Assembly: GCA_020634975.1 (NCBI GenBank) | Contig: JACKAQ010000003.1 | Span: 348,798-412,797 of the forward strand | Origin: JACKAQ01 sp020634975 [NCBI: Calditrichia bacterium] | GTDB taxonomy: Bacteria; Calditrichota; Calditrichia; RBG-13-44-9 | Length of the DNA stretch: 64,000 nt | Direction: 5' to 3' | In this document: piece after piece, positions 28,205 through 36,912 of the stretch | Numbering within the stretch: the first letter of the stretch is position 1 | How the letters are laid out: the number at the start of each line of letters is the position of its first letter | Position numbers and translations under genes: made by a program | Notes under the pieces: model-generated | Told to the model about the DNA's origin: nothing | Database searches by the model: none | What the model saw: only the letters and a program-made list of their open reading frames with translations

Positions 28205-29941
28205 ATGAAAATCAAAATTAAATTTCTTGTATTCTGCTTTGTTCTCTGCGTTGCCGGTGTTGTAACTGCTCAGGACAATCTAGTGCCACAAAGTATTAAC
28301 TTTACGGAGAATCCGGTTGACATTCCGAATCCGGACAGGGGCTTTTACAGACCCCAAAGCTATGTCATTCCGGTCGATAGCGGCACGCCGGGATTTCCTG
28401 ATTTGGGAGCCGTTATCAGCGGCACCACGGTCTTTGTGAATGCCAGTATCGTTTATATGGAATTTGACCTGCGAAATTTTTCCTCGAATGCCCCACTCAA
28501 CAGAATGCCCTTAGGCCCCTGGAGTGCGGAAGGTTCGCTTCCGCCGGATTACGGAACAACGCAGCCCTTAACACCCGTAGCACTCGATTACGTAAGGGCA
28601 GCACTTCAAAAAGTAAGAGAAAGCCGGGCAGTTGCCATCGTGAAATTTAGTTATGACGGGCGCGGCTATACGTACAATAATCGCGGCGGATATGACCAGT
28701 TCATTCATGATTGCGAACCTGGGGCGCCACAAGGCCGGGTTTGGTATGAAACAGGTGTTGCTAATGAATCTGATTTATGCGGTATCCCCGGTCATGAGGA
28801 CAAAAACTGGGTGCAATATCACCTTTGGCAGCTTGGCGATGTGTTTGGCGAATTCGAAGACTGCATCATGGTCGTAAAAGCGGGTATCTTTGGTCCGTGG
28901 GGCGAAATGCACTCGTCATCATACGCCAGAACCGCTGAGGGTTACCACTGGCTGTTGAAAGCATTGCTGGACTATGTGCCTGCATCCCGTTCAATTTTGG
29001 TACATGCGGGCGGCGTCATGGCATGGCATAACGTTGAGTATGGCACCAATTATAGCTTTTCCAATTTAATGCCGGCCCCGGCACGCGGAACACCGGCACA
29101 GCGTTTCGGGATGTTCAACGATAGTTATTCGGCGGGTGGCAACTCGTATAGCGACAATGGCTCGCTTTCCGAGGGCTATACATTGATTGGCGGCGATTAT
29201 GATCGCAACGCTGCGTTAACCTGGATGAGAAATCAAAATAACTTTTATGGCGGTGAATCCGTTGGACCAGGTTCTGACGACAATATCTACCCCAGGCTCC
29301 CGAACGCTCTCTATGAAGCCGCGTATGCGCAAACAACGCATTTGAATACCAGTTGGAACCGCCGCACTTATAAACTGTGGGGCGATTTTGTGTATACAGA
29401 AGAAAATGTCACCGCACCGTTTACGCCGCCACACGATGGCGTGACCCGAACGGCAATCTTTGACCCGCTCTATGACGGCAGAAACGGAATGGAATATATC
29501 CGCGACAGGTTGGGTTATCGGCTGGTGTTGCGAGAAGCGAAAGCCAGTGAACGGGTCAAACAGAATGGCACCCTGAGATTTGCAGGAAAGATTCAAAACG
29601 TTGGCTTTGGCCCTATCGTCAACAAAAAAAATGTGTGGGTTATTCTGAAAGCCAAAGACGGTTGCAACGCCTACACGACGCTTACGAACCTCGACGCAAG
29701 GAATTGGCTGCCGGACCTGGACAGCCGGGCAACGAATACCGCTGCATGGCGTGATTTGAGCTTCTCAATGGACATGAGCACATTTGGCAAGGTGCCTCCC
29801 GGTGACTATGACATTTACCTTAAGATCAATGATCCTAAAGAAACGAGCCCTAACAAACGTTGCATACAATTTGCGAATCACGATATTTGGAATACTTCCC
29901 TTAGTGCAAACTTAATTGGTTCGACGAAAGTTGCCCCGTAG
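28205..29941 (+). CDS. secreted DUF4874/DUF4832 protein, paralogue 2
   Basis: A 578-residue secreted protein with a signal peptide ending VVTAQ. It has the same opening as paralogue 1 (NFTENPVDIPNPDRGFYRP), then TPVALDYVRAALQKVRES, DKNWVQYHLWQLGDVFGEF and GIFGPWGEMHSSSYA. The DUF4832 part follows (RFGMFNDSYSAGG, GYTLIGGDYDRNAALTWM, DRLGYRLVLREAKASERVKQ, PPGDYDIYLKINDPKE, LIGSTKVAP). It starts 57 bp after the GH114-like gene and is probably co-transcribed. The FGPWGE and DNGSLSEGY segments conserved in both paralogues are the best candidates for an active site (inference). Its exact function is unknown. Confidence 0.85.
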   Translation: MKIKIKFLVFCFVLCVAGVVTAQDNLVPQSINFTENPVDIPNPDRGFYRPQSYVIPVDSGTPGFPDLGAVISGTTVFVNASIVYMEFDLRNFSSNAPLNRMPLGPWSAEGSLPPDYGTTQPLTPVALDYVRAALQKVRESRAVAIVKFSYDGRGYTYNNRGGYDQFIHDCEPGAPQGRVWYETGVANESDLCGIPGHEDKNWVQYHLWQLGDVFGEFEDCIMVVKAGIFGPWGEMHSSSYARTAEGYHWLLKALLDYVPASRSILVHAGGVMAWHNVEYGTNYSFSNLMPAPARGTPAQRFGMFNDSYSAGGNSYSDNGSLSEGYTLIGGDYDRNAALTWMRNQNNFYGGESVGPGSDDNIYPRLPNALYEAAYAQTTHLNTSWNRRTYKLWGDFVYTEENVTAPFTPPHDGVTRTAIFDPLYDGRNGMEYIRDRLGYRLVLREAKASERVKQNGTLRFAGKIQNVGFGPIVNKKNVWVILKAKDGCNAYTTLTNLDARNWLPDLDSRATNTAAWRDLSFSMDMSTFGKVPPGDYDIYLKINDPKETSPNKRCIQFANHDIWNTSLSANLIGSTKVAP

Positions 29942-30035
29942 ATTATATCGGCAAAGGCATATCCAAAAGAACCTTGGCAGCGTAATTCAGATATCGAAAT
30001 CAAACATTCTGTGACCACGGAACCCGACGGGTATG

Positions 30036-30102
30036 GGTAGTGCCACATTTTGATTGATAAAATACTTTGTTTTCGTATACTTCACCTAAATGAGGTAAGG
30101 CA
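30036..30102 (+). repeat. right copy of the imperfect direct repeat flanking the DUF4832 cassette
   Basis: It begins GGTAGTGCCACATTTTGATT and includes TTTTCGTATACTTCACCTAA, aligned in the same orientation with 23567-23633. It lies about 95 bp past the last DUF4832 gene and about 85 bp before the tRNA-Leu gene, so the cassette boundary is close to a tRNA. Confidence 0.6.
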
Positions 30103-30132
30103 CGACTACGGCACAATATTAGAATAATTGCT

Positions 30133-30184
30133 AAAAAAGACAAGAGCTTATGAGTTTTAATAATTCTCATAAGCTCTTGTTTTT
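30133..30184. terminator. bidirectional terminator after the tRNA genes
   Basis: CAAGAGCTTATGAG at 30141-30154 pairs perfectly with CTCATAAGCTCTTG at 30166-30179, a 14-bp stem with an 11-nt loop. It is flanked by A6 on the left and T5 on the right, so it has U-runs in both directions. It is placed to end leftward transcription of the tRNA pair. Confidence 0.8.
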
Positions 30185-30186
30185 AC

Positions 30187-30275
30187 TGGTACCCGGGGCC
30201 GGACTCGAACCGGCACGGACAAAACTGTCCGAGGGATTTTAAGTCCCTTGCGTCTACCAATTCCGCCACCCGGGC
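30187..30275 (-). tRNA. tRNA-Leu (TAA anticodon)
   Basis: The reverse complement folds as a class II tRNA: acceptor GCCCGGG with CCCGGGT, D-arm GCGGAATTGGTAGACGC, anticodon loop CTTAAAA giving TAA, a long variable arm (CGGACAGTTTTGTCCG), the T-arm GGTTCGAGTCC, and an encoded 3' CCA. The 89-nt length is typical of tRNA-Leu. Confidence 0.95.
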
Positions 30276-30324
30276 ACAAACAAAAAAAGTACTCACAGCC
30301 TTGCGAGTACTTCGTTTTATGTTG

Positions 30325-30397
30325 AGCGAGAAACGGGACTCGAACCCGCGACCCCAACCTTGGCAAGGTTGTGCTCTACCAACTGAGCTATTCTCGC
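30325..30397 (-). tRNA. tRNA-Gly (GCC anticodon)
   Basis: The reverse complement gives acceptor GCGAGAA/TTCTCGC, D-arm AGCTCAGTTGGTAGAGC, anticodon stem-loop CAACCTTGCCAAGGTTG with GCC, and T-arm CGCGGGTTCGAGTCCCG. The 3' CCA is not encoded here, unlike the neighbouring tRNA-Leu. Both tRNAs are transcribed leftward. Confidence 0.95.
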
Positions 30398-30487
30398 AAT
30401 GCTTTTGCCTCTTATTTGAAGCGCGTAAAATATAATATTCGAAGATTCGCTTGTCAACACTTAATCACTATTTTTTTGCCACAAAAA

Positions 30488-30874
30488 TCACAATCCATTT
30501 TCCAGCAGAATGCCCCGATGCGCATCATTTTCCATAATTTCTGCCAGAGTTTGTAAATCGTTTTGGCGTCGTTTGGTCAGAAAAGCCGTTAGCATCGGCA
30601 GGTTTACACCGGTTAAAATACGCATTTGTTGAAACTCTTTGGTCAACAGTTTTGCAACAGACCAACAACTGCCACCTCGTAAATCAACCATAATTATCAT
30701 CGGGCTGTCGGTTTGGTTTTCCATCGCATGAACGATCTGGTCATATAATGTTCTGGGTGATAACTTATCATTACTAAATGTCAGCAGCGATTCTACAGGG
30801 CCTAAAATACACTCTACTGCATTTTTTAGCTCCGCAGCCAATTGACCATGACAAATGATAATTCCGGTAATCAT
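30488..30874 (-). CDS. PTS EIIA component, mannose/fructose family
   Basis: The 128-residue protein is a stand-alone IIA domain of the mannose family. The phosphorylatable His lies in IIICHGQLAAELK near residue 9. The Asp of IIMVDLRGGSCWSVA and GVNLPMLTAFL match the EIIA-Man core. It overlaps the hprK stop by one base (TAATG), indicating tight coupling. In many FCB genomes such EIIA proteins accompany HprK and HPr without sugar-specific EIIC, so a regulatory phosphorelay is likely (inference). HPr and EI are not in this window. Confidence 0.88.
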   Translation of the reverse strand: MITGIIICHGQLAAELKNAVECILGPVESLLTFSNDKLSPRTLYDQIVHAMENQTDSPMIIMVDLRGGSCWSVAKLLTKEFQQMRILTGVNLPMLTAFLTKRRQNDLQTLAEIMENDAHRGILLENGL

Positions 30875-31884
30875 TATTCGAAATCCTTTTCCAACGAGCC
30901 AAACCGTTTAATATCTTCATGTTTGGGTGTTATCTTTTTGTTACCTTTTTTGCGCATCCGTTCGAGCAATCGTTGGTTAAATTCCTGAGCCGTATTTATT
31001 CCCTGAAGTTTGAGCATATGGTTCATCGCAATTGTTTCAGCAATAACGGTAATGTTTTTCCCGGGATTTATTGGCAATACAATCAGCGGAATATCAACAT
31101 CGAGAATTTTAGTAGATTGGGCATCCAAACCGGTTCTGTCGTAGTCAGCTCTGGAATCGAAATCGACCAATTCTATCACAACTTCGATGCGTTTATGAAC
31201 CCGCACCGCCCAAATGCCGTAAATCCGTTTTACGTCGATAAGCCCCAAGCCACGTATTTCCATTAGATGTTCGGAGATATCGCGACCTTCGCCCATCAAT
31301 ATTTCTTCGTGGCGTTTGGTAACAAACACCATATCATCGGAAACCAGCCGATGTCCGCGCTCGACGAGATCCAGTGCAATTTCGCTTTTACCAATGCCGC
31401 TTCGCCCGGTGAATAAAAGCCCGATTCCGAAAACATCAACCAATGTGCCGTGTAATGTTGTTCGTTCTGCAAAAATTTCCTGCAAATAATCGCTTACAAG
31501 ATGATAAAATACAGTGGTCGGATGCGGGGAACGGAATACACATATTTTTTGCTTGGTTGCAATTTCCAGCAATCTTTCTGGCGGATCGTTGGAATCGGTA
31601 ACCACAACGCAGGGTATCTGAAATTTGAAAAGATTTGCCAACGCAACATCTCTGCTGGCATCGTCCAACGAGGCAAGATACCTTATTTCGGTATTTCCGA
31701 GCACCTGAACCCGTTTATAGGTAAACAATTCGATAAATCCCGCCAAGGCCAAACCGGGTCTGTGTAATTCGCTTTCCACAATCAAGCGGTCTTCACCGGT
31801 CATCTTGCCGAGCAATTCCAGCTTTAGCTTATGACGATTTTCTTCAAAAAATTTTTTGACGGTAAGCTCAGTTGCTCTGTTCAC
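30874..31884 (-). CDS. hprK: HPr kinase/phosphorylase HprK
   Basis: HprK phosphorylates and dephosphorylates HPr on Ser, linking carbon status to regulation. The 336-residue protein has the N-terminal HprK domain (FFEENRHKLKLELLG, VLGNTEIRYLASLDDASRD) and the kinase domain with Walker A GRSGIGKSEIALDLVERGHRLVSDDMV, followed by the signature LMEIRGLGLIDVKRIYG. The start is GTG at 31884 with AAGGAG just upstream. It forms an operon with the EIIA gene. Confidence 0.95.
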   Translation of the reverse strand: MNRATELTVKKFFEENRHKLKLELLGKMTGEDRLIVESELHRPGLALAGFIELFTYKRVQVLGNTEIRYLASLDDASRDVALANLFKFQIPCVVVTDSNDPPERLLEIATKQKICVFRSPHPTTVFYHLVSDYLQEIFAERTTLHGTLVDVFGIGLLFTGRSGIGKSEIALDLVERGHRLVSDDMVFVTKRHEEILMGEGRDISEHLMEIRGLGLIDVKRIYGIWAVRVHKRIEVVIELVDFDSRADYDRTGLDAQSTKILDVDIPLIVLPINPGKNITVIAETIAMNHMLKLQGINTAQEFNQRLLERMRKKGNKKITPKHEDIKRFGSLEKDFE

Positions 31885-31927
31885 AACTACTCCTTAAATG
31901 CACCATTTGTCTGGGATTGCAATGTAA

Positions 31928-32524
31928 TTACCTTTTCCAGGTAAGCACAAATGCTGGCGGTAAATTGCGGAAAACAACGCGGCTGCGGCGATAATTTCCA
32001 AATCGGTCACTCATTTCTTTGCGAAAGCGCAGCGCCGGTGGCAATGTGTAGGCATGAACATATTGAAATGTCCGGAATACGCAACCCGGTGTCATTAATT
32101 GCTCAAGCGTATCAATAATTTCTGTTCGCAAATCGCCGCCCCAGTGGTTAGCAAACGGAATACCGGAAATGATTGCCCGAACCGGCGACAACCCACTTTG
32201 CCGATGTAAACGGACAGCATGTTCTGCCCGACCTTTTACAAATCGCATATCCGGAAAACTTTTTTGTAACATGTTCACAAATCGTGCTTCGCATTCAATG
32301 CCGATGTAATACTGGGTGTCAGGTAAAATATGTCGTATCTGGGTTGTTAGCGCTCCGGTTCCGGGGCCAAGTTCAATAACCGTATCGCCGGGGCGAAGGT
32401 GTAAATCTGCAGTCATCATTTTTGCAAGCTCTTGCGAGCTGGGTGCTATCGCACCGACTTCCATTGGATTTCTTAAAAAATTCTTCAGAAAGTGCCATCG
32501 CTGACGCTGGTGTTCGTTGATCAT
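31928..32524 (-). CDS. class I SAM methyltransferase, phospholipid N-methyltransferase-like
   Basis: The 198-residue protein has a class I SAM-binding fold: VIELGPGTGALTTQIRH is motif I, YYIGIECEARFVNML the acidic end of beta-2, and IISGIPFANH the post-motif IV segment. Relatives with RNPMEVGAIAPSSQELAKMM near the N-terminus are annotated as PmtA-type phosphatidylethanolamine methyltransferases or as KsgA-like proteins. PmtA-like is the better fit given the RNP.xvGaiaPSS start and the C-terminal FRTFQYVHAYTLPPALRFRK. AAGGA precedes the ATG. Confidence 0.8.
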   Translation of the reverse strand: MINEHQRQRWHFLKNFLRNPMEVGAIAPSSQELAKMMTADLHLRPGDTVIELGPGTGALTTQIRHILPDTQYYIGIECEARFVNMLQKSFPDMRFVKGRAEHAVRLHRQSGLSPVRAIISGIPFANHWGGDLRTEIIDTLEQLMTPGCVFRTFQYVHAYTLPPALRFRKEMSDRFGNYRRSRVVFRNLPPAFVLTWKR

Positions 32525-32720
32525 TGAGGTTCCTTACATTTGCATCCATTGCAACCATTGAGAATCGTTGTGTGCGGATCATTTTAACCAGAGTTTTGGA
32601 AAATTACAAGCAAAAATCGATTGTTCGTTACCCTGAAAGAAAAAAATCCCCCGTATTGGGTATGGATTGAGAAATGGTTGTTTTGTATTATTTTACATTA
32701 ATTTTTAACGGCTCAATACT

Positions 32721-35700
32721 ATGGAGGCGTTAAGGGATTACCGCCATTTTCTCGCCTCCGTTCACTTACAATTGGGCATCACCCGGGAAAAAAACGTGCT
32801 ACCGCAAAAAAACTTTTTTAAACATATCGCTTTAACGATCAATCTTATAAAATCAGTTTTTTCAACAACTTGCATTACAGCAATTTTTTGTTGCTGTGTA
32901 ACACTTTTTGCGCTTGAGCCGCCGCAGGCATCGCTCAAATTTGACCGGCTTTCGCTGGAAGACGGCATCTCACACAATCTGGTTTATGCGATGTTACAGG
33001 ACCGGTCTGGATTTTTGTGGTTCGGCACCATGTATGGACTGGTGCGTTACGACGGCACGCGCTACCGCGTTTTCCGGCATGACCCGACAGACCCGCATTC
33101 GATATCATACGATGATATTATTGCATTGTTCGAAGATAGTCGGGGCAAAATTTGGGCAGGAACCTGGGGCGGCGGGCTGAATCGATTTGATCCGATAACA
33201 GAAACTTTCCTGCGATACACGCCGGAAGAATCGGGACCCACGGCAACACCGTTAGCAATGATCTGGTCGATCACCGAAACTGCCGAAAACGGGCAACGGT
33301 GCCTGTGGCTTGCTGCCGACCGAAATGGTTTGGTGCAGTTTTTCCCTGATTCTGACAGCCTGAAATTGCGAGTTCACCGGCCGGATTCGGCAAATGCCAA
33401 CAGCATCGCCGGACGATATGTTCGCAAAGTGTATCGCGATCGCTCCGGTGCTGTGTGGGTCGGCTCGAATCGCGGCATTTCCGTGATCGATTCACCGGAA
33501 GCCGGTTCGATCACATTCAAAAATGTAACAGATTTTTCCACCGAAAAAGGGGGAAACGTCAGCAACTTTGTCACTGAAATTATGGAAGACCGGCTAGGCA
33601 ATATCTGGATTGGCACACCATCCGGGATTCATGTGTCGGCGCTCGACGATCGCGCCAGCGGGCGCTTTTCCCGGCATTTTACGCATTCACCGGATAATCC
33701 GCACTCGATTACAGGCAATTACATCAATTTTATTCACGAAGATAAAAGCGGCACGATTTGGGTGGGCACCGGCAACGGACTTTCGTATTTGACGCCACAG
33801 CATCGCATCAACGGCTATTTTTTGAATGAAACGCACGATCCCGCCAATCCGTTCGGCTTACCGGGAAACAATGTTCTCACGGCGCTGGAGGATCAATCCG
33901 GCGTGCTGTGGTTTGGCATTTATCAAAGCGATTTGTGTAAAATTGTGCCGGGACAGCAACAATTTTTGCAATATTCCCAATTGCCCGGGAATGAGCAAAC
34001 GCTATCCGGCGCGGCGGTAACTTCGGTTTTGTGTGACAATTCCGGCAACATTTGGGTGGGTACCAACAATGGTTTGAACCGGATTACTCCGACACCAAAC
34101 ACCGATTTTCAGAAATCACAACTGCCGGTTTCGATTCCCGGCGATCCGGTGGAACAACTCGATGTTCCGGGGTTCTCCGAAAAATTCGGCATCTCCGCAT
34201 TGGCGGAACAGCGCGCGAACAATCAACAGCAACTGTGGATCGGCAGCGCAAGTAACGGTTTATTTGTTTGGGATATTTCTCAAAAACAACCGCGACAAAT
34301 TCAGCATTTCCAATCAGATAGAAACAATCCCAACAGCATTGGCAGCAATTATGTAAATGCCATTTTGGTGGATACTATTTCCAGCCAACCGGCAATTTGG
34401 GTGGGGACCGGAAACGGGCTGAGCCGCATGGAATCGTCCAATTTTCCGCAAAACAATTGGCAACACTTCCGCGCCGATGGCGATAGCGGCAGCCTCCCCC
34501 ACCCGACTGTTTTGACCATTTTTCAATCACCGGACGGCACCATTTGGGTGGGCAGCTACGGCGGGCTGAGCAAATTTTTGCCGGAAAGCGGCACGTTCCG
34601 CAACTACCGGCATCGGCTGAATGATCCGCAGTCGATCAGCAATAATTATGTGTATGCCATTCACGCGGTGGAAAACGACGGGCAACAATCGCTGTGGGTC
34701 GGCACCAGCAACGGGCTGAACCTGTTTGATCCGAAAACCGGAATTTTTAAAACCGTCGACGAACGGCACGGATTACCAAATGGCGTGATTTGCGGAATTC
34801 TGGCGGATGATGCCGCAAATTTGTGGGTGAGTACGCAAAAAGGTTTATCGCGGTTAAATCCTGAAACGCTGGAAATCCGCAATTTTTCGCTGGAAGACGG
34901 GCTGCAAAGCAATATTTTTTCGCCGGGTGTTTTTGCCAAAACAGCCGCCGGCGAGATGCTGTTCGGTGGCATCAACGGATTGAACCGATTCGACCCGCAA
35001 CATATTGATAATGATGAGCTTACTTTCCCCGTGATGATCGTAAATGTGTCCATAAACCAGCAGCCAATCGGGCAATTACGATTGCAGGAAATTCGCAGCA
35101 ATCGTGTGCTGGAAATGGCATACGAGGACCATTCCCTGCAACTGGATGTGGCTGTGCCCGATTACCGTTTGCCGCAAAAAAACCAGGTGCGGTATCGTCT
35201 GAACGAACAGGAAAACGGCTGGCAAATAACCGATGCAAACCGGCAAATCAGCTTTCCGCTGCTGCCGCCGGGTGAATATGTTTTGCAACTAAACGCAGCA
35301 AATCCGGCTGGCAAATGGCACCCGAAAATACAGGAATTGCGCATTACTGTTGCGCCGCCATATTGGCAAACAACCTGGTTTTACGGGTTGGCTTTCGTAT
35401 TGATTTCGCTGATTGCCGGGCTATTTCACCACTGGCGGGTTCGCCAAAAAGTGCGGCAGGCGGAAGTGATCGCGGCTGTCCGCGAAGCCGAAAGATATCA
35501 CGTTCGTGAGCAAACGGCCCGCGATTATCACGACCAATTGGGGCATCAGGTTGCCAAAATTACGCTGTTCGGCGAACTGATTCGCCGGGAACTATCGGCA
35601 CCGCGTCCGTTTGCAATGTCGCAGTCTGCGAACAGCGCCGATGTTGCGGATCTGCCGGAACGGCAATCGCGCCATTTGTTGCGCTATCTGCAAAAAATTA

Positions 35701-36212
35701 CCGACTCCGCCACTCGTTTGGGAACGGACACTCGCGATTTTATTTGGTCGCTAAATCCTGAAAAAGATACACTTTACGATGTGGCGATTCATCTCCGGCA
35801 ATTTGCCGAATCACTGTTCGAAGATACCGATGTGCGGCTCTCCGTAAACGGCATAGCGCAGGATTTGGAGCATCTGCAACTGCCGATGGACGAGCGCCGA
35901 AACCTTGTTTTGCTGTTCAAAGAAGCGTTGACAAATGCGCTGAAACACGCCAATTGCGACGAAGTGTTGCTATCATTTGGGATCACAGAAAGCGGATACG
36001 AAATCCGGCTGGCGGACGACGGCGCAGGAATGGAAACTGTGGATTTTCAACGGGGCAACGGATTTTCAAACATGAAAAAAAGAGCCGAATTGATCGGCGG
36101 AATTCTGAAAATATTTTCGCAGCCTGGGCAGGGATTGGTGCTCGCGTTAAACCAGCACAACCATCCGTTGCCAGACGACGGCGCAACAGAATCGCAAAGG
36201 AGAAATTCATGA
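32721..36212 (+). CDS. two-component sensor kinase with periplasmic beta-propellers, Y_Y_Y domain and NarL-type kinase core
   Basis: A 1163-residue membrane sensor. After a signal/anchor at about residues 45-65, repeated propeller blades run to about residue 780 (ISHNLVYAMLQDRSGFLWFG, SGAVWVGSNRGI, GNIWVGTNNGLNRI, DGTIWVGSYGGLSKF and similar). A Y_Y_Y domain follows (YRLNEQENGWQIT, LPPGEYVLQLNAAN), then a membrane helix near 884-905. The kinase core is of the HisKA_3 type, with the phospho-His in ARDYHDQLGHQVAK (about 936), and the ATPase has KEALTNALKHA and LADDGAGM. This layout resembles Bacteroidota glycan-sensing systems but lacks a fused regulator. The downstream regulator gene overlaps its stop as ATGA. 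Confidence 0.92.
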   Translation: MEALRDYRHFLASVHLQLGITREKNVLPQKNFFKHIALTINLIKSVFSTTCITAIFCCCVTLFALEPPQASLKFDRLSLEDGISHNLVYAMLQDRSGFLWFGTMYGLVRYDGTRYRVFRHDPTDPHSISYDDIIALFEDSRGKIWAGTWGGGLNRFDPITETFLRYTPEESGPTATPLAMIWSITETAENGQRCLWLAADRNGLVQFFPDSDSLKLRVHRPDSANANSIAGRYVRKVYRDRSGAVWVGSNRGISVIDSPEAGSITFKNVTDFSTEKGGNVSNFVTEIMEDRLGNIWIGTPSGIHVSALDDRASGRFSRHFTHSPDNPHSITGNYINFIHEDKSGTIWVGTGNGLSYLTPQHRINGYFLNETHDPANPFGLPGNNVLTALEDQSGVLWFGIYQSDLCKIVPGQQQFLQYSQLPGNEQTLSGAAVTSVLCDNSGNIWVGTNNGLNRITPTPNTDFQKSQLPVSIPGDPVEQLDVPGFSEKFGISALAEQRANNQQQLWIGSASNGLFVWDISQKQPRQIQHFQSDRNNPNSIGSNYVNAILVDTISSQPAIWVGTGNGLSRMESSNFPQNNWQHFRADGDSGSLPHPTVLTIFQSPDGTIWVGSYGGLSKFLPESGTFRNYRHRLNDPQSISNNYVYAIHAVENDGQQSLWVGTSNGLNLFDPKTGIFKTVDERHGLPNGVICGILADDAANLWVSTQKGLSRLNPETLEIRNFSLEDGLQSNIFSPGVFAKTAAGEMLFGGINGLNRFDPQHIDNDELTFPVMIVNVSINQQPIGQLRLQEIRSNRVLEMAYEDHSLQLDVAVPDYRLPQKNQVRYRLNEQENGWQITDANRQISFPLLPPGEYVLQLNAANPAGKWHPKIQELRITVAPPYWQTTWFYGLAFVLISLIAGLFHHWRVRQKVRQAEVIAAVREAERYHVREQTARDYHDQLGHQVAKITLFGELIRRELSAPRPFAMSQSANSADVADLPERQSRHLLRYLQKITDSATRLGTDTRDFIWSLNPEKDTLYDVAIHLRQFAESLFEDTDVRLSVNGIAQDLEHLQLPMDERRNLVLLFKEALTNALKHANCDEVLLSFGITESGYEIRLADDGAGMETVDFQRGNGFSNMKKRAELIGGILKIFSQPGQGLVLALNQHNHPLPDDGATESQRRNS

Positions 36213-36835
36213 TTTACGTGGCGATTGTGGAAGATGACGACGACATCCGCGAAGCGCTTGCTTTGCTGATCAGCGGATCGCCGGGATTGGCCTGCACCGG
36301 TGTTTTTCGCGATTGCGAAAGCGCGATTGAGCGCATCGGCGAGCTGATGCCGGACGTGTTGCTGCTGGATATCGAGCTGCCGGGAATGAGCGGAATTTCC
36401 GCAATACCACAACTTAGGGGAATTTTACCGGAGCTGGATATTTTGATGGTTACCATCCACGAAAGCGATGCGATGATTTTTGAGGCGCTTTGCGCGGGTG
36501 CCAGTGGCTATTTGGTAAAAACCACTTCACCGGGAAAACTGCTCAAATCGATTGAAGAAATCCACAACGGCGGCGCGCCGATGAGTGCACCTATCGCCCG
36601 CCGCGTAATCCGGTCATTTCGCAAAAATGCGTCACGCGCCAACGATCCGCTCACCCGTCGCGAAACGGAAATTTTATCGCAATTGTGTAAAGGGGAAAGT
36701 TACAAAATGATCGCGGATTCGCTGTGCATTTCCCGGGGGACGGTGCACACGCACATCAAAAATATTTACAAAAAATTGCACGTTTCGTCCAACGCGCAGG
36801 CGGTTGCCAAAGCGATCCGGGAAAAATTGGTGTGA
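36209..36835 (+). CDS. NarL/FixJ-type response regulator
   Basis: A 208-residue regulator and cognate partner of the preceding kinase. The receiver domain has the acidic pair EDDDD near residue 8, the phospho-Asp in DVLLLDIELPGMSG near residue 53, and a Lys in GYLVKTTSP. A LuxR-type helix-turn-helix follows (LTRRETEILSQLCKGESYKM, ISRGTVHTHIKNIYKKLHVSS). The ATG at 36209 is preceded by AAAGGAG and overlaps the kinase stop. Confidence 0.95.
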   Translation: MIYVAIVEDDDDIREALALLISGSPGLACTGVFRDCESAIERIGELMPDVLLLDIELPGMSGISAIPQLRGILPELDILMVTIHESDAMIFEALCAGASGYLVKTTSPGKLLKSIEEIHNGGAPMSAPIARRVIRSFRKNASRANDPLTRRETEILSQLCKGESYKMIADSLCISRGTVHTHIKNIYKKLHVSSNAQAVAKAIREKLV

Positions 36836-36838
36836 TCC

Positions 36839-36865
36839 GTAGAGGCAATTCACGAATTGCCTCCC
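36839..36865. repeat. dispersed palindromic repeat (copy 1)
   Basis: GTAGAGGCAATTCACGAATTGCCTC is a near-perfect palindrome right after the response-regulator stop. The same sequence, perfect over 28 bp, recurs at 49732-49759. Here it may double as a terminator stem, although no strong U-run follows. Confidence 0.65.
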
Positions 36866-36912
36866 TTGTATAAAAATGGTATCCTTTCGTGTAAAAATGG
36901 AATCCCACCACA

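Noticed and set aside
30157-30366. Open frame across the tRNA pair with a peptide rich in Arg and Pro
   Set aside because: It simply translates the complement of the tRNA-Leu and tRNA-Gly genes.
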